DNA from: Pezizomycotina sp. ARF18
Taxonomy: Eukaryota; Ascomycota
Reading direction: 5' to 3'
DNA length: 64,000 bases
Assembly: GCA_002224055.1 (NCBI GenBank)
Contig: AZLU01000002.1
Location: forward strand, 672,827 to 736,826
Positions within the stretch are counted from its first letter, which is position 1. Each line of letters begins with the position of its first letter. The notes under the pieces are model-generated. The model was not told where the DNA came from, did not search any database, and was given only the letters and a program-made list of their open reading frames with translations. Positions 11,869 to 24,800 of this stretch are shown one piece after another. A program made the position numbers and the translations under genes.

Positions 11869-14800
11869 GAGCAGGCGTGACATTTGTATCACCTAATGGC
11901 TCGATTGGAGGAGGCGATACGATGTTTGACAAGCTGTGGGCCGTTACTTATCCACTATCTGTGGGAACTTGAACTCTTCGACGGGGGACGATATCAAACT
12001 ATCGTCGCTGGCAGTCGGTAATGAGGAGCCGACTGGGGGGGGCACAGTTTAGAGGGTCACTTAATTTGACGGTTTCTGGTGGTCGATACCTGGGAGGCAT
12101 TTTCTCGTCCCAGCGGCTGCCACCCTCTTTTCCGGCGAAAGCGGCTTTTGCTCAATACGATGCAGCGAACTTTTCATCAACAATGTACTCCTTTGGCGGC
12201 ATGTGTGTGGACGATGCGGAAACGATTTCAGAGGTCTCCAGGGACCGCTTATCAAGCGATATCTGGAAGTTCACAAACAGCTCGGTCGTCGGAATATGAC
12301 GTTACAACTTGCAAACAACACGAGCCCGCCAGTGCCGGAAGCAGGCTTTTCGCTTACGGACCTACCCCCGAAGTACTCTCTGGATGGCGCACATCTATGC
12401 TTGTCCTAGGAGGGTTTTCTGCAGACTCTCAGTTTATCGGATTTAAAACAGCGGCGTTATACAATCTGCCGTCAGAGACGTGGGCATATCTCAACGTCAA
12501 CGTATCGGAGGCGGCTAATGCAGACCCACGAGCTGGTCATTCTGCGGTTTTATCTAAGAATGCGACGAAAATTGTGATATTTGGAGGATGGGTCGGCGAC
12601 GTAAATACGCCAGCGGATCCGCCTCTGCTTGTGTTGGAAATCAGCGCGACGCCTGATAAATGGAAACTTACCGTTCCTTCTCCTAACAAGAGTAGTTTTG
12701 CTCCAAAAAAGAGCCTATGGGGACACGCAGCCGTCATGCTGAATGGGGACATCATGCTCGTAACTTCCGGTTTTCCCGCGCCATCTGGGATAGATAACGC
12801 ACAGGAATCAATAACAAACGTATTACTACAACCTGACTTCCAACTCATGGATCGAGTCCTACACAGCTCCTCGGATACACCTTGCAGGCCCACCGCCGAG
12901 AGATGGATTCGGTGATCAGAACCTGGCAATACTGTCGAGCGTCATCGGTGGGCTCCTCGGTATCACAACAGCCATCTGTTTCGTCGTATACCGCGGCCGG
13001 AAAAGTACTTCGTTTACAACAAACTCTCGAGCCTAGAAAGTAAAGCGAAGCGATAGGGTATTAGACATTGATTCCGACGCCGGGCTGATCGACTACAACA
13101 GCGGCTCAATGCTATCTAGACCGCCGAAACCGAGGTATACGTATAGGAGTAGATCTGACGATACTGATCCGCTGAAAATATATAGCCGCAATCTTAGGTT
13201 TGCAAGGCACTTGGCAAGACAGGAGAGATCAAGGAGAACGCAAGGCTACAGCAGGAGTTACTAGAGAATGAGAAACAGGAGAGACAGGTAGCAGCTTGGG
13301 TAGTTCACACTGGAACGGATCAGATCACACTGCCATCACCACCGCTGCTTCGAATTCCACATACATAGCGGAGCTAGGGACTGATGGAGAGATTCGGAAG
13401 ATTAGCCCCGTGGACTACGAGTCAGATAACAGCAAAAGCACGCAGAAATCGGCGTGGGACTTTAACACAGACCGCAGCAGAACGGCGCAAGTAGCAGTGA
13501 GAACAGTAGCTGGCCGAATGCTTATCCCGCATCTTCCGTATATTCTTTAGATCACCAGGAGACTATTCAGCAAAGCACACTGACAACGTGGGAGGAAGAG
13601 TACGACAATTCAGCAGCAGCGCTGAATTGTTACGGATTTCCAACCGCGCCGTTGACATTGTCGACGCCACAGCAAGTTACAGACAGTTCACGCCATCGAC
13701 GAGAGATCCTTTCTCGTCATTACAAGTCCTGAGAGTACACCGGCTCTACAACAGGAGCCACAACATACCCCAAGAAAGTGCGGTGGACTTACGCGGAACA
13801 CGTCGACAGCGAGCTCTTCATCGTTTACAAGCATATTCTCACGCTTCGAACTGGATAGGAGATACTGAGCGTCACAAACAATGGGCCGTATCCTTACGAT
13901 TCGTTGACACCCACCAGCATTCTCTGCCCATAATTCCTCCGTGAATTATGGCTCCTGAGAGGACACCAATGCACAGCCGCGTCGAAACCCTAAGGTCGGA
14001 TGGTGGTTCGCGCAGCAACTTGGATCGGTCAAGCGGTACAATCTTACCAGGCAGCTAGCAGCAATTTACGGCTCGTATATTCTACGGCCGCGCGCCAACT
14101 GGCAATGATACTAAGCCAAAGTCCCGAATTACCGGAGTCGCCGAGGTTACCCGTCCAACGTCAGCACTTACAAACCCTGTCGAAAACCTTCGGAGGTGCC
14201 GAATAGCACTACCGGAACGCGTAAGACGACGTCGCCGAACCTTATGGTACGGCTATGAGACGGGAATTACAGTTACCCCGCCTCCGACGCAATCGACGGT
14301 GATCCCGAGGTTTGCGGCCTACGGAGCCAAAGTCTGTCTCCGATACGGATGGGTTCTTTCTCTATATTCGAGTGCCAGTTCGAAAACGACAACGACAACG
14401 ACAATGGTATCGAAGAGGTAGCACCATTAACTGTATCTAAGAAAAGAAACGGAAAGCAGTACCACGAGGATACGGACGGGGATGAAGTGGTGGAATCGAT
14501 TGTTTACCCTTTCGAGACGGCGGAAGGTTTTCGCAACAAAACCAGCACCGGCGGTCCTCTTCTAATGCGGGCGCGACAACGAAGAGCTTCTGGGAGAATG
14601 TGAGGAATAGGCATCTGAGGCGGACAAGGGTGGTTTTTCGCCGAGGTTAGAATTGGAAAGAAAAGCGCCACGAGAAGACGGCGAGTGGCGGTAGCAGCAG
14701 GTCTATTTCGGGAGTGATATCTCGTGCCTGTCAAGGGTATGTTCACTCCTCTATGGGAAATATATCTCCGCTTGGGGAATACATCGGGAACGATGAGGTT

Positions 14801-15440
14801 CATGATTACCAGTAGCTAGACCGGCTATGAACGTCCGCAACCGTTCAATCTCTTCGTCTTTGAACGACACGGGGCGAGCATAATGTCCGTGGCAAGTCGT
14901 GGTCTTCCTCTAACTCGTCGTCATCAGCTTCGGGCTCTACGAGACGGAGACGGGAGGAAAGCGCCTTCACCAATCACAGCAAGATCAAACCACAGCTGGT
15001 TCAACAAGTAAAGATTCAAGAGATCGATGCTCCAAGGCCGATGTCCGCTCGGTTGTCACAGTATTCACTGTCACCTAATACCTTATCCGCTACCCTGGAG
15101 TCCGGAAGCATAATGGACGGGGACGATTTCGAACGGATAAGGGTCGTGCAGGTATGTTTACCGCTCCCAGAGACCATTGCGTATCGTAAACGGAAGCCCG
15201 TCGACGTTAGGAAGGAAGCTACCGGGACAGCGTTAGTGCCCGCTGGGCAGCATCAGTGATAGGATCGCGTCTATAGACAGCATTAATATCCCCGTGGAGA
15301 GGATGTCAGCAGGGGAGCAAATCGCAGAGAGCGCCGGCAGCAAAATACGACGTCACAAGACAAGAGCTCGCACTTGCGGGGAGCGAAGCTGCAGAACTAG
15401 AGAGAGAGAGGAACGCCATGAGGCTGTCAAACGTTTATGA
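11869..15440 (+). CDS. Kelch/galactose-oxidase-type beta-propeller membrane protein
   Basis: An acceptor site (CCCGCAG) at about 11868 opens a coding stretch with repeated Kelch signatures: SIGGGDTMFDKLW, YSFGGMCVDD...SSDIWKF, LVLGGFSADSQ...ALYNLPSETWAYL, IVIFGGWVGD and WGHAAVMLNGDIMLVTSG. The GG-hydrophobic-Y/W rhythm marks propeller blades. After the blades comes a hydrophobic segment (ILSSVIGGLLGITTAICFVV, about 12927-12990) followed by basic YRGRKST, so it is a type I membrane protein with a long Ser/Arg-rich cytoplasmic tail to about 15440. The propeller is intact blade by blade, but the frame changes often (near 12290, 12830, 12930 and repeatedly in the tail). The N-terminus and signal peptide were not found. 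Proteins of this architecture are common in Pezizomycotina; the ligand is unknown. Confidence 0.65.
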
Positions 15441-15444
15441 TAGC

Positions 15445-16670
15445 AAAGTACGAAACTGATACCCAACGGCAGCAGGGGAAAGATCGGAGCAAGAGACGAG
15501 ATTAGATACGGACTTGGCATTGGGATATGCGGTTTGTAAAATGTTTCGGAAGTAGTCTTTTCAGTTCGCTAGCAATACCTTCGTCTTCAGCTTTTGTCAA
15601 AGGCTTTCATTTTTATTGTATTTCGTTTTTTTTTTTTTTTTTTTAGTAACGTCTTTTTTGGTCCACTGTTTCACCGGTCGTATAAATGATACCTATTCTG
15701 TTTGCTAATAACCTTTGCCAGAGAATTATATTATTTTCTACGTACTGTAAAAAATTGGAGGATTCTTTTCGGTAATTTTGTTTATAATATTCTTAGTCTT
15801 AACTTTGGTATTCTACATCATTCACTGCGAAATAGATTGGTAATATATTTTCTATTCATGAAAACACCGTGAATAACGAGTAGACGTGACACGAAACTGT
15901 CTTCTCAATATCTATATTATCAATGGGATTATTCCGACTGGGAAGACCCGTACTCCTGTGGCTGAATATTCGGTGTATATCATAAATTCGATACTTGGCA
16001 AATGGTTTGCTATTCAGTATTAGAAGTTGATACTCCCAATACGCAGCTTGATGAGCAGTTGGAGACATCAGCACGTACAGACTTACAAGCGAATCCTTCG
16101 ATGGAGTCAGGACATTTAGCTTCATAATTGTTTGCTGTCTGCGTGACTCACAGCCTGAGCAGAGTTATTGGTCTTGTACTCGCAGTCGGCCCGTCCCAAG
16201 ACTATACTTGGAACATTTGCTCAAGAGGGCGATATTTTATGACGTTTTTTTTTTTTCGCGAAGTTAACTAAATAGAGGGTTAACAGAAGTGATAGGTTAG
16301 ACAGGAGAGGGTCTGACAAGCCCTGATCACGGTGCAAATAAATGACGAAGAGGACTGCCCTGGTGAATCAGAAGTGGAGGACCGTGTTGATTGCTTAATT
16401 TCTCTTTATCCCGAAAATATGAATGGTTTTAGGAGGCTGAATAAAGGAGCAATTGCTATATATACGATGTTAACAACAGCTCCTATAATGTGAGCACGAT
16501 CGTCAGAAATGAGTTCTCCCGCGATATCGTGAGACGAAGCCAGAGATTGCGCACTGCACAGGATCACGTCGAGGACGATGATCTGATATTACACGAAGTC
16601 CTTATAGTCAGTCCATTTCAAAATCGACGGTCGTGTTGTTTTTGCACGGAGTCCAGCCCAAAGCAAAAAT
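15445..16670. other. Intergenic region
   Basis: AT-rich, with a T run at about 15627-15644. An 89-codon open frame on the minus strand (15856-16125) has no domain and no neighbouring exon, so I do not call it a gene. One copy of the GATATCGTGAGA motif lies at 16525. Confidence 0.5.
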
Positions 16671-16679
16671 AATCCGCAA

Positions 16680-16708
16680 GCCCTAAGCCCTAAGCCCTAA
16701 GCCCTACC
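16680..16708 (+). promoter_or_regulatory. Telobox array upstream of the U1 snRNA gene
   Basis: Three GCCCTAA units and a closing GCCCTACC form a perfect short array. It lies about 80 bp before a TATAAA box and about 135 bp before the U1 5' end. CCCTAA-type boxes are known promoter elements for highly expressed genes in fungi, bound by telobox proteins. A shorter version (AACCCTAAGCCCTACC) precedes the second snRNA-like gene at 43.6 kb. Confidence 0.6.
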
Positions 16709-16788
16709 AGCTAAAAAAAAAAAAAAAAAAGAAAGAAAAAAATTAAATTAGTGATATGAGCCATCCTTGGCGCACCTCTTCCCGCAAC

Positions 16789-16794
16789 TATAAA
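16789..16794 (+). promoter_or_regulatory. TATA box of the U1 gene
   Basis: TATAAA sits 55 bp before the presumed first base (A at 16844), followed by a CT-rich tract. The second snRNA-like locus has TATAAA 54 bp before the same ATACTTAC start. Confidence 0.55.
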
Positions 16795-16843
16795 TTAAAC
16801 CATTTCCCACCCAATCTTCGATTCCTTTTTCTTTTCTTTCCTC

Positions 16844-17003
16844 ATACTTACTTTTGTGAAGTTCTGGAGCTCAAGATTTCTGGGACTTTGGGTGAGAACC
16901 GCCATTGCACAGCGGCGTTCTTTCTCGCTCATCAGTTGCCTTCGGGCATCCGTCACGAGTAATTTTTGCTGTTTGCCTTATAACATTTGGCGTTCTCACT
17001 TTT
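16844..17003 (+). ncRNA. U1 spliceosomal snRNA
   Basis: The RNA pairs with 5' splice sites as part of the U1 snRNP. The 5' end reads ATACTTAC. Closing helix: TTGTGA (16854-16859) pairs with TCACGA (16953-16958). Stem-loop I (about 16860-16887) has a loop containing CTCAAGA, comparable to the U1-70K loop ATCA(C/A)GA. Stem-loop II shows CCGC/GCGG around a loop with ATTGCAC (16904-16910), the exact U1A-binding motif. Stem-loop III is TGCC-TTCG-GGCA (16937-16948). An Sm site AATTTTTGC (16961-16969) follows directly after the closing helix, as in U1. The 3' stem-loop and exact 3' end (about 17000) are less clear. Position 9 is U instead of the usual C. The promoter has telobox and TATA. A small open frame across this RNA is incidental. 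Confidence 0.85.
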
Positions 17004-17572
17004 TTTTCGTTCATTTTCCTAGACTTTGCTTCTAGGGGTGGAAGAAAAGAACTGTGAACTTGGTCGTTGGTGAACCACAGCGGGAGGTACGTAAATCTAC
17101 CTTCTGCTGCTTTGCGCTGAATTTGATTGAGATATATGCTAAAGATTGTTGCCAGATTTTTGCAGGCGCGTTTGAGCTGCCGTCAAAGTGGGCATTATGG
17201 GTGTTTGTTGTAATCGGTGATGTCAGATTCTTAGTGGTGAAAATTTTTTTCGCTGGCAATTTGTAGACGCGAACATCGTGAGTGACCTGTCCGTCGATTT
17301 GAGCTTCAATACCATCAAAATGAATACTACTTGTCTCTATTTCAGCAGCCTACTTGATAATAGGCTAGCTGCCTGTGTTTCGCCATGTTGTTCGATAGGA
17401 TTTTGGGGTAGGAGGTTGAGCTGCTTTTCGTTCACAACGAATCGTGATTTTTGAAATTAAACTCCACGATCGCGTCAACAAATTCCCACCACGAGCATCA
17501 AAATTCCATCATCTCTGGCTTCCTTTCACTCTCCTGCCGTTCGCCTCCATTATCCCGACGTCCGCGATCAAG
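17004..17572. other. Intergenic region between U1 and the next gene
   Basis: No domain-bearing frame. Short open frames on both strands at 17032-17266 overlap one another and look incidental. A CT-rich tract at about 17500-17570 could be the promoter and leader of the next plus-strand gene. Confidence 0.4.
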
Positions 17573-17974
17573 ATGACGGCTGCCGAGACGTTTTACTACC
17601 CTGATCCGCGTGTCCTCTTCACGTCGCCTTCATACCCTACGCGGCCGACGCGATGGCAGCTTCTCGCATCCGTCCTACGACGCCTTTCAACCTCAAGTCA
17701 TCATCTCCATCGTCCCCAGAGACCGCATCTATGATGATTATCATCCCAACTACGCAGAGCAGCTGAATGAGTGTTGTGTCTCTCATCGGGGGATCTCGAC
17801 TCATCGCCATCAGCCACAACGCCGGAATGTTCTCAGCCAGCGCAACCTCATTCCATCCCCAGCATCTCATTTCTACCTCGAAGACATAATGCGCGTAAAG
17901 ATACTACCTTAGGTACATTCAACCTACGGCATCCACTAATCCGAAGCCTCAAGTCAGCAAGCGGTCATCCATGA
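17573..17974 (+). CDS. Hypothetical protein, frame-broken
   Basis: The ATG at 17573 has a good context (AAGATGACG) and opens MTAAETFYYPDPRVLFTSP. A second frame continues with SFSHPSYDAFQPQVIISIVP and DRIYDDYHPNYAEQLNE, and a third with Ser/Pro-rich SPSATTPECSQPAQPHSIPS. Together these suggest one protein of about 130 residues with two small frame changes, tyrosine- and proline-rich at the start and disordered at the end. I do not recognise a family. It could also be unrelated fragments. Confidence 0.35.
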
Positions 17975-17989
17975 TTCTCCCTAGATTCG

Positions 17990-18839
17990 TCCTACTGATG
18001 TGTCTTTTTCCAAATATCCTGTCACGTGATGCAACAGATTTTATTGCTCTATAAGCTTGGCAAATCCCGTCCGAAAGTTTTAAGTTCTGGAGGCTCTTCG
18101 ATGTCTTTGTCAACAATTGATATCACGTGAGGATGCAAAGTTTCGTGAAAGGCTAGACACTGCTTAGATTGATTTATTGACGATAGTGCTATAGTGGAGA
18201 TGCTCTAGATATGTAGTAGTATAGAATATACTTGAGAGACTACTTCCTTGGACATGTTTTTTCTCATGAAAATGTCTAGCGAAGAGTAAGCTTTATGATT
18301 TCTGTATAACTCTAGCTTTCTCCAGGCGAGCTGCTGCAACTCCTAGATTCACCGAATTGGAGATTTGAGCGTGAAAAAGCTCCTGCTGCCTCTAGCTAGT
18401 GGTGCTACAATATACTAAACGAGCTGGATATCGCATCACTGACATGGATCACGGCTCCTCGCCGAACAATTGTTTTCAGCTGAGGACGATCCAGAGCTGC
18501 ATACGCGTTGCAGATCGCGCTAGCTCTACTAACAATGTTTCTCCCCACCTTCCTGCTAGCTCCGCAAAATGATGGAAATGAGGGGCGACTAAAGGATCGC
18601 GAAAGCAATGGGAGTGTTCCAGTGGAGCTGATCGATGGATAGCGGGGATATGTTACTCATAGCAGTTATGATGGTCGTGATCGGTTATATGAAGTTCGTG
18701 CTAGACCAGTTTTTCTTGACATCATGATGATTATCGATCAGATTTTCTTACATGTATACGTAGCAACTGATCTTGTTATCTCTTTGAATACCAAATCCAT
18801 ATATAACTATAATCTAGTTCTCTTCTAGCTCCCGTCAAA
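17990..18839. other. Intergenic region
   Basis: I see no supported gene. An open frame on the minus strand at 18405-18608 has no recognisable domain. Confidence 0.45.
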
Positions 18840-19210
18840 ATGTTATATACACTCGCCTTCATATTCTTCCTCGCCGGCATAATCATCTGCCCGCCTTCAC
18901 CCGCCCTCCAACCCTCCCAAACACCAACCCAACGCAAACATGTCCGTCTTCCCACCGAGATCTGGGAGCACATATTCTCCTTCTGGTCCTACAAAGACCT
19001 GAAATGCACTCTACCGCCGTATCTCACTCCTTCGCGGACATCATACGCTTTCGTCTCCATGCTGGATGCAAATTGTTCAAGAGTAAAACGCTATACGAGT
19101 TTCCCAGTGGGGAGTATAAAGGACCTCACCGCTGGATGATAATGCAAAGAAGGTGTTTGCGGTTCATTCCTGCTTTGAGGGAGAAGATTGGCATTGACGC
19201 CGAATGTTAG
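18840..19210 (+). CDS. F-box-like protein (N-terminal part)
   Basis: The ATG at 18840 opens a hydrophobic N-terminus (MLYTLAFIFFLAGIIIC), then RLPTEIWEHIFSFWSYKDLK, a good F-box start (LPxEIWxxIFSF). After one frame change near 19000 it continues TAVSHSFADIIRFRLHAGC, matching the usual VSxxFxxII follow-on of fungal F-boxes. F-box proteins bring substrates to SCF ubiquitin ligases through Skp1. The hydrophobic N-terminus is unusual for that role and could be an artefact of the start chosen. Coding-like sequence (KKPEPLGKWARLRYCIWGRY, about 19250) suggests the gene continues toward the exons at 19.4-20.0 kb. Confidence 0.5.
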
Positions 19211-19408
19211 ACGGTTTGTGTGTATAGAGTAAGAGTAAATATAAGAGGGAGAAGAAACCGGAGCCGCTGGGGAAGTGGGCGAGGTTGCGGTATTGTATCT
19301 GGGGGAGATATGTTTGAGGATTGTGATGTTTGAGGAGAACGCTACGGTAACCAGTTCTTATCCCTTTTCTAGATTTCTTGAAGAAACTTGTGTTGATATT
19401 TGATGCAG

Positions 19409-20022
19409 GAACCACCTGTCAACAAAATGACCATCGTCTTCCGCGGCGACAACGGCGTCGGCGGCACGGAAAGGAAGAGTACCCTCCAGCCGGCGCGCGA
19501 AGATCGAACTATCGAGCGACCAAGCCATAAAGTTAAGCACGTCGTTAAATCCATCGTCGAATACAAAAAACACAACAATTCAACGATGACACTGAGGAGA
19601 CCGTAGAAGTTAGGATAAAGTAGTCGATGGTAAATTGCTCGTCGGTAATGGTACGACGTGATTTTCGGCGAAGAGGAGAGAACGACGACGAAGAAGGTAA
19701 GATATATTCGTAGAATAGACCGTTTTAGTCTTGGTAGATATTTTTCTAACTGTAACTTCGCAGACTTCATGAAGAAGAATACCGAACCTTCGATAAAAGC
19801 GACAACGACTTTAAACGTCCGTGGAGGATGAAGAGGATGAAGAGGATGAAGAGATGGATGAAGACGAAGTGAGGGAGGGGAAGAAGAGGGCAAGAAAAAG
19901 GAAAAAGAACCGATTAATCTCGCTGATGTCGATCCTAGCAAGTATCGGCGTGGGATGGATTGGATGGCGGTATCTTTCGCGAGACAGGTGCAGATATCAG
20001 GACGAACGAAAGTGGTACTAGC
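19409..20022 (+). CDS. Acidic/basic protein with one membrane segment, or 3' exons of the F-box gene
   Basis: Two introns frame this: 19347-19408 (GTAACC...ATGCAG) and 19697-19763 (GTAAGA...CTTCGCAG, with CTAAC branch point). Between them lie EPPVNKMTIVFRGDNGVGG and a basic stretch. The last exon gives LHEEEYRTFDKSDNDFKRP, then, after a frame change, an Asp/Glu run coded by GAGGATGAA repeats (about 19820-19865), a Lys/Arg run (GKKRARKRKKNR) and a hydrophobic segment (LISLMSILASIGVGWIGW) close to the C-terminus at 20022. This pattern suits a tail-anchored protein. No family recognised. A 224-codon frame on the other strand over the same bases is rejected because it is Ser/Pro/Leu-rich and crosses both introns. 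Confidence 0.4.
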
Positions 20023-20049
20023 TTGACTTTGGGGGATGCTCATCTATGA

Positions 20050-20515
20050 CTAGATGTTAATAGCTCTATTTCAGAAGTCTGTACTGGCTGTAGGTTTTGC
20101 GTTCTCCAATTACTATAGTATCATCAGTTCATCTATGCCTTTTAATAAGAAAACTAAAACAAAGGAGCATGATAGCGTATAGCATGAGGCATATATGCCA
20201 TGAAAACGAAGTGCTGAAAATCCAATATCAACAAATCTGGTTTGTGGTTTGACTACTTGCCACGCGATGTTCCATGAAATTTCCAGATAATGACCATGTA
20301 GTTTCCCATAAGAAAATGCTATTAATTTTCGATATGGAATGATTCTCAACTAGTTACAAAAACAAGATACAATACATGATTGAGCTTCATTTGAAGAGAA
20401 ACTTGGGTCTTTAGTGTTTAGGCGATGTTATTGATACTAGGAAAAGAATTTGTTGATATGGGTGCATTATACATCACCTTCCACCCTGAAATACAACGCC
20501 CCAGGATCTAACGTC
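20050..20515. other. Intergenic region downstream of the multidomain gene
   Basis: AT-rich; no gene seen. It lies between the 3' ends of the plus-strand gene at 20.0 kb and the minus-strand multidomain gene, so it should hold both termination regions. Confidence 0.45.
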
Positions 20516-21849
20516 TCATGGCCCCTCGACAATCGCCTTCAGCATTTTGATATTGCTCTGGACCGTCTCACTCGACACACCCTCGACTTCATCCTTGTAC
20601 TTCTCTAATACCACAACCACATGCAGGGTATCTTCCTTTTGCACCGCCGCCTGGTACATTGAATGGTTCCACTCTTCACCCTGGAAGAACTCAACAAGTA
20701 CATCGCCTACTTGGTTCACCAGTAGGTCCGTTATGCTCTTCTTAAAGGATGAAGAAACAGTGCCGTAGCAAAGAGCATCTACAAACTTTATCTGAGGATT
20801 GTTCCCCAATACGTCTTGACGTGTTCCCCTATCGTCTCTAGCGTTGACACAGTTTGCTCCCCGGGCTCGTTTGAAGTTACCAACTCCTTAGCCCTACGCT
20901 ATACAAGTCTACCTTCGGATGTACGGCGAATGGTATCTCATATGGTACGCTACCGCGGCAACGAAGACCGAAGAATGGTCATCGTCAGCATTACTTGCAC
21001 CGCTGGGGATGTTTCCTCAGGGAGCACTAAAGGTATAACTCGAATCCGGAAGGATATTCATCGCTCGAGGTTATGTGAACTCGCGGGTCGAAACCGGGTA
21101 GCTTCGAACCGAGCGATTGCTGGAGAAGCTGCGTTACCAATCCAACTAGAGCCCGAGAACCTGCGATGCTTTTCGGGAGTTGGAATTGCATTAATTGAAC
21201 TTTGTTCGATGCGACGTGATTTGCCTTGTATGCGATGTACGGAAGAGCGGTTTTATTATGTGAGAGATATTGCTGATAAGTTTCTTTCATTGGGTCTAAT
21301 TCTTTTCCTGATAAAATCGTAAGGACTAGGAACGGCACGAGCGAATGCGGTGTACAGAACAGCGCGTTGATATCTGCATAGTTTCTAACGGTCAAAGGTA
21401 CGATGTCGACGTCCTTCAGGTTTCTTGAATTGTGGAGTTCGGCAGATCGGTTAACCAGACGAAGTGGTCTTTATAATCGAGTCCAGTAGCATCGAAACGT
21501 TCTCGCAGTGCCTTCATCAGCATGACAGTCTCTATCGTGCCGCCAGATTTGCTTATGCCTAGGCAAACAGCAGTTGAAAGATCATTAACGCGTGTAAACA
21601 GATCCACAAGCGCTTGCGGATCAAGGATTGAATGGTATGAATAGAAGCCCCATCGTCGCTGGAGGCATGGCATCCCTCAGTGCGTCCACGACGAAACCCC
21701 AAGCACCTGTTCCAACGAAGATAAAGTCCTTTTTTGAGCTTAGAGCCTTCAATTGCAGCACTTTCTTCAACTGCAACCTCTACTTCCGACCAGACAGGTG
21801 GATGAACCCAGCCTAGCGCCTGAGCATCATCGTCTTCGAACCCAATCTC
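20516..21849 (-). CDS. Domain 5: phosphoglucose-isomerase-like SIS domain
   Basis: KKDFIFVGTGAWGFVVDALR, SILDPQALVDLFTRVND, then CLGISKSGGTIETVMLMKAL with the SKSGGT phosphosugar-binding loop of SIS/PGI proteins. VDIVPLTVRNYADINALF, KELDPMKETYQQYLSHNKTA and QLPKSIAGSRALVGLVTQLL follow. The last third (SSVFVAAVAYHM, IKFVDALCYGTVSSSFKKSI, LVEFFQGEEWNHSMYQAAVQ, VVVLEKYKDE) ends at the stop at 20516. PGI folds isomerise or hold phosphosugars. Here the domain could supply or rearrange a sugar or cyclitol phosphate. Catalytic residues beyond the SKSGGT loop could not be assigned. Frame changes lie near 21830, 21730, 21680, 21420 and between 21020 and 20800. Confidence 0.65.
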
Positions 21850-24800
21850 ACGGAAGACATTCCAATCCGTACAGCGTCTTTCCGCTTCTTCGCGGCCTCA
21901 AGAACGTGCCGCACTGGGAGCTCTTCAATGAATTCTACGATTCCAGTACTGGCGGCCTCCATATCCACGATAACCCTCTTAGCCTGCATTCCGAGAATAT
22001 TCTGGCTCTTGGTTAGCGTTGAAGCAATCTCGGGAACTTTGTCGAGAGAAATAACATGCGATATTAGCTTGGTAAAGGCTATGGTATCTTTCCGGATCAT
22101 ATCTGCCGACAAGGAGAGATCTTGAAGTCTGCTTCCCCGGTGACCCGACAAGTAGAATTTCTTGTTGGCAATTTTCGCTTCTTCAGTCTTCCATTCGACT
22201 CTTATGGGCGTAAGATCGACTCTGTCACCACCGTCGACCGTCACATAATCTCCCGCGCGGAAACCAGCGAAAAGATAGATCAGACCACCTTCGTTGACAT
22301 ATACCGCTGCATCTTGTGCGCTGGATGCACCTTGTCCCATGGATACGCAGACAAAAATAACATCCACACCTTCGCCTTTGGAGATTTCTTTCACCTGCGA
22401 CCCGATGTCGCTCGTGATAGCAAATGTTCTATCGCGTTTGATAATCTCCTTTTCTACCGCAAATCGAGCTTTTCTTGCGAACGGTTCGCGAGGAACACAT
22501 TACGAGCACCATTTATCCTGCTTGTCAGCACGAACATCAAGCCATGATACCCGCTCCGAGCACGAGGACGTTCTTGCCCCGGACCCACTCGTCTTTAATT
22601 CGGCCTTGAGCAGCCACGATGCAGCTTAGCGGTTCGATGAGGGTATACGCTGGGAGCGCTACGGTATCTGGTATGACGAGGACCTGGTCTTTCTCAAGCA
22701 TTTCTTGACCAAACTTGAAGTAATCCTGGAACAATCCCTCGAAGTTGTGGCCGAGCTTTTCGTAGTCATCGAGTGGGTTATTAGGGTTAAGGACGGCCAA
22801 ATCACCGGGTTTCAAACCCTTGACATCCTTCCCGACCTCGATTACGCGTAGAACGCCTTCATGACCGAGGACGACAGGGTCGAAGCCCCGTTCCGCGCGC
22901 AGGATCTGTAGATCCGTCGTGCATATCCCAGTGTAAATAACCTTCGTCAAATCTCTCTCGCACCGACACGGGGAATGGTTCTGTTATTCACGAGCGACAA
23001 AGTCGGTTCACCGATGGCTTTGATGACAGCCCTATACCGCGAGCGCAGATGCTGAACATAACGTCCGATACCGATCAGGCCGTCATTGTCATCCCCACGC
23101 CAAATTCGACCAGTCCGCGGACTTTGTCCTCGCTCCAGTCCGCGTAATAACCGGAATTATAGCAGAACCGCACCATGTGGTCCTGCAACGCTTGAAGGTA
23201 CGCCTCCTTGCACGTTTTCACCGCGAATCCGCCAACGATGATGAATTTCTCTAATCCGATATCCGACGCCAGCTGTAAGACGCGCAGCGCGAGAGGGTAC
23301 GTAGAGTCATTGAGGACTTTAAGCGCTAGCGGATGACCCTTTTCGATGGCATCCTTGAGCCAGTCATCCGTAACATCTTCTGGTTTGACGTCATAGTCTC
23401 CCCTTACAGCCAGTCTCTTCGCGTACCGCAGCGCGCCTCTTCCGGAGCTGTACGAGCACAAATCCGCGATGTTACCGCACGCGCAGTAAGGGATATTCAT
23501 ATCCTCGAGCATGCGCAGTACGAACGCGTCGCCGGCTTTAGCAGACAATCCCAAATGCATCGCATTAATCTTCCGGACGTCGTCGCCGACGTATGTCCTC
23601 AGCTGCGATGTCGCGAATTCGTCGGATTTGATAGCAGAAGACATTATCGCGTGCCGCACGAGGGCATCGACAGAGCGCGGTTCCACGACTACGTGGCCCA
23701 TTTCGCCGCCTACTCCCGCGGCGTCGAGGTCGAGATTATCCGCCGCTCCGAGGTCCGGGTTGAATACTTTGTTGCTGAGCCCGAGCTGACGGTGATAAGG
23801 CAAAACCGCCCTTCGTCTTCGTACCTCCAAGCAGCAGCGGAGACATCGTTCAGAACAGTCAAGCGGGTACCGGGCAGTCGCTCCCGTAGCGCAGCTTTGA
23901 GGTCGTATCCTTTAGCAGAATCGTTCCACAGAATACTCGCGTCTTCGACGATTCCCTGATTATTGATTACTGCGCCGAAAGATATCGCTACTTCCTCAAG
24001 GAGGATTTTGGGATGTACAGCTCTCACAGTATCGATTTCAGACACTATAGTACCCAATAGTCTATCTTGTAGCTTCGCGAGCGTATCTTCCGGGTAGGAT
24101 AGGTGACTCGGCGAAGGTATCCTCCGAACCGGCTGGTCTTGTATTAACAAGCTATGTGGACCTAGTACCCCGATCCGCAGATTTGTCGCTCCAACATCCA
24201 AGACAAGCACGTGCGGCTTCTCGCGGTGTCCCAGAAAGTCTCTCCATTTTGCAGCGTTTGCTTCCTCGCGTTCCCGTTCCCACTCGGAAAGCAACGGCTT
24301 ACATCCTCTGGAGAGGAAAGCTAGCAAGTGGTATCCCTCGTGGCCGACAATATCGTCAACCTTGTCTTGAATAGATGAATTGGCTGCTCTGGCAGCGAGA
24401 CCGGCGTGTAAGTCGATATAACCCCAATAGGTAACTTGCTCGTCCCGATCGCTTATGAGCCCGTTGATCGTGAATTCGCCCAACTGGGTCATCGCGGCGT
24501 CCGAGCGTAAGCGAAGTGGGAAGCCGTTCATGTCTCTCATGTATTTTCTAAAGCTTGTTGGTAGCCCATCGATAGTCTTTCAAACCACTTATTTAGAGAG
24601 CGCTCGAGGGTCTCCGTTAAAGGAGACGCGTCTCCATCTTCTAAGCGGAATTTCTTGTTCTCTTTATGGCGAACAAACTTCAGATCCTGAGCATTTCCCG
24701 TTGGAACAATCTCATTCGTACTTGGTTTGAATAGCTCAGGATATCCAGTTGGGCAAAGAATTCCGCCAGCGCGGAGTCGCTTATCAACCTCGGACATCAA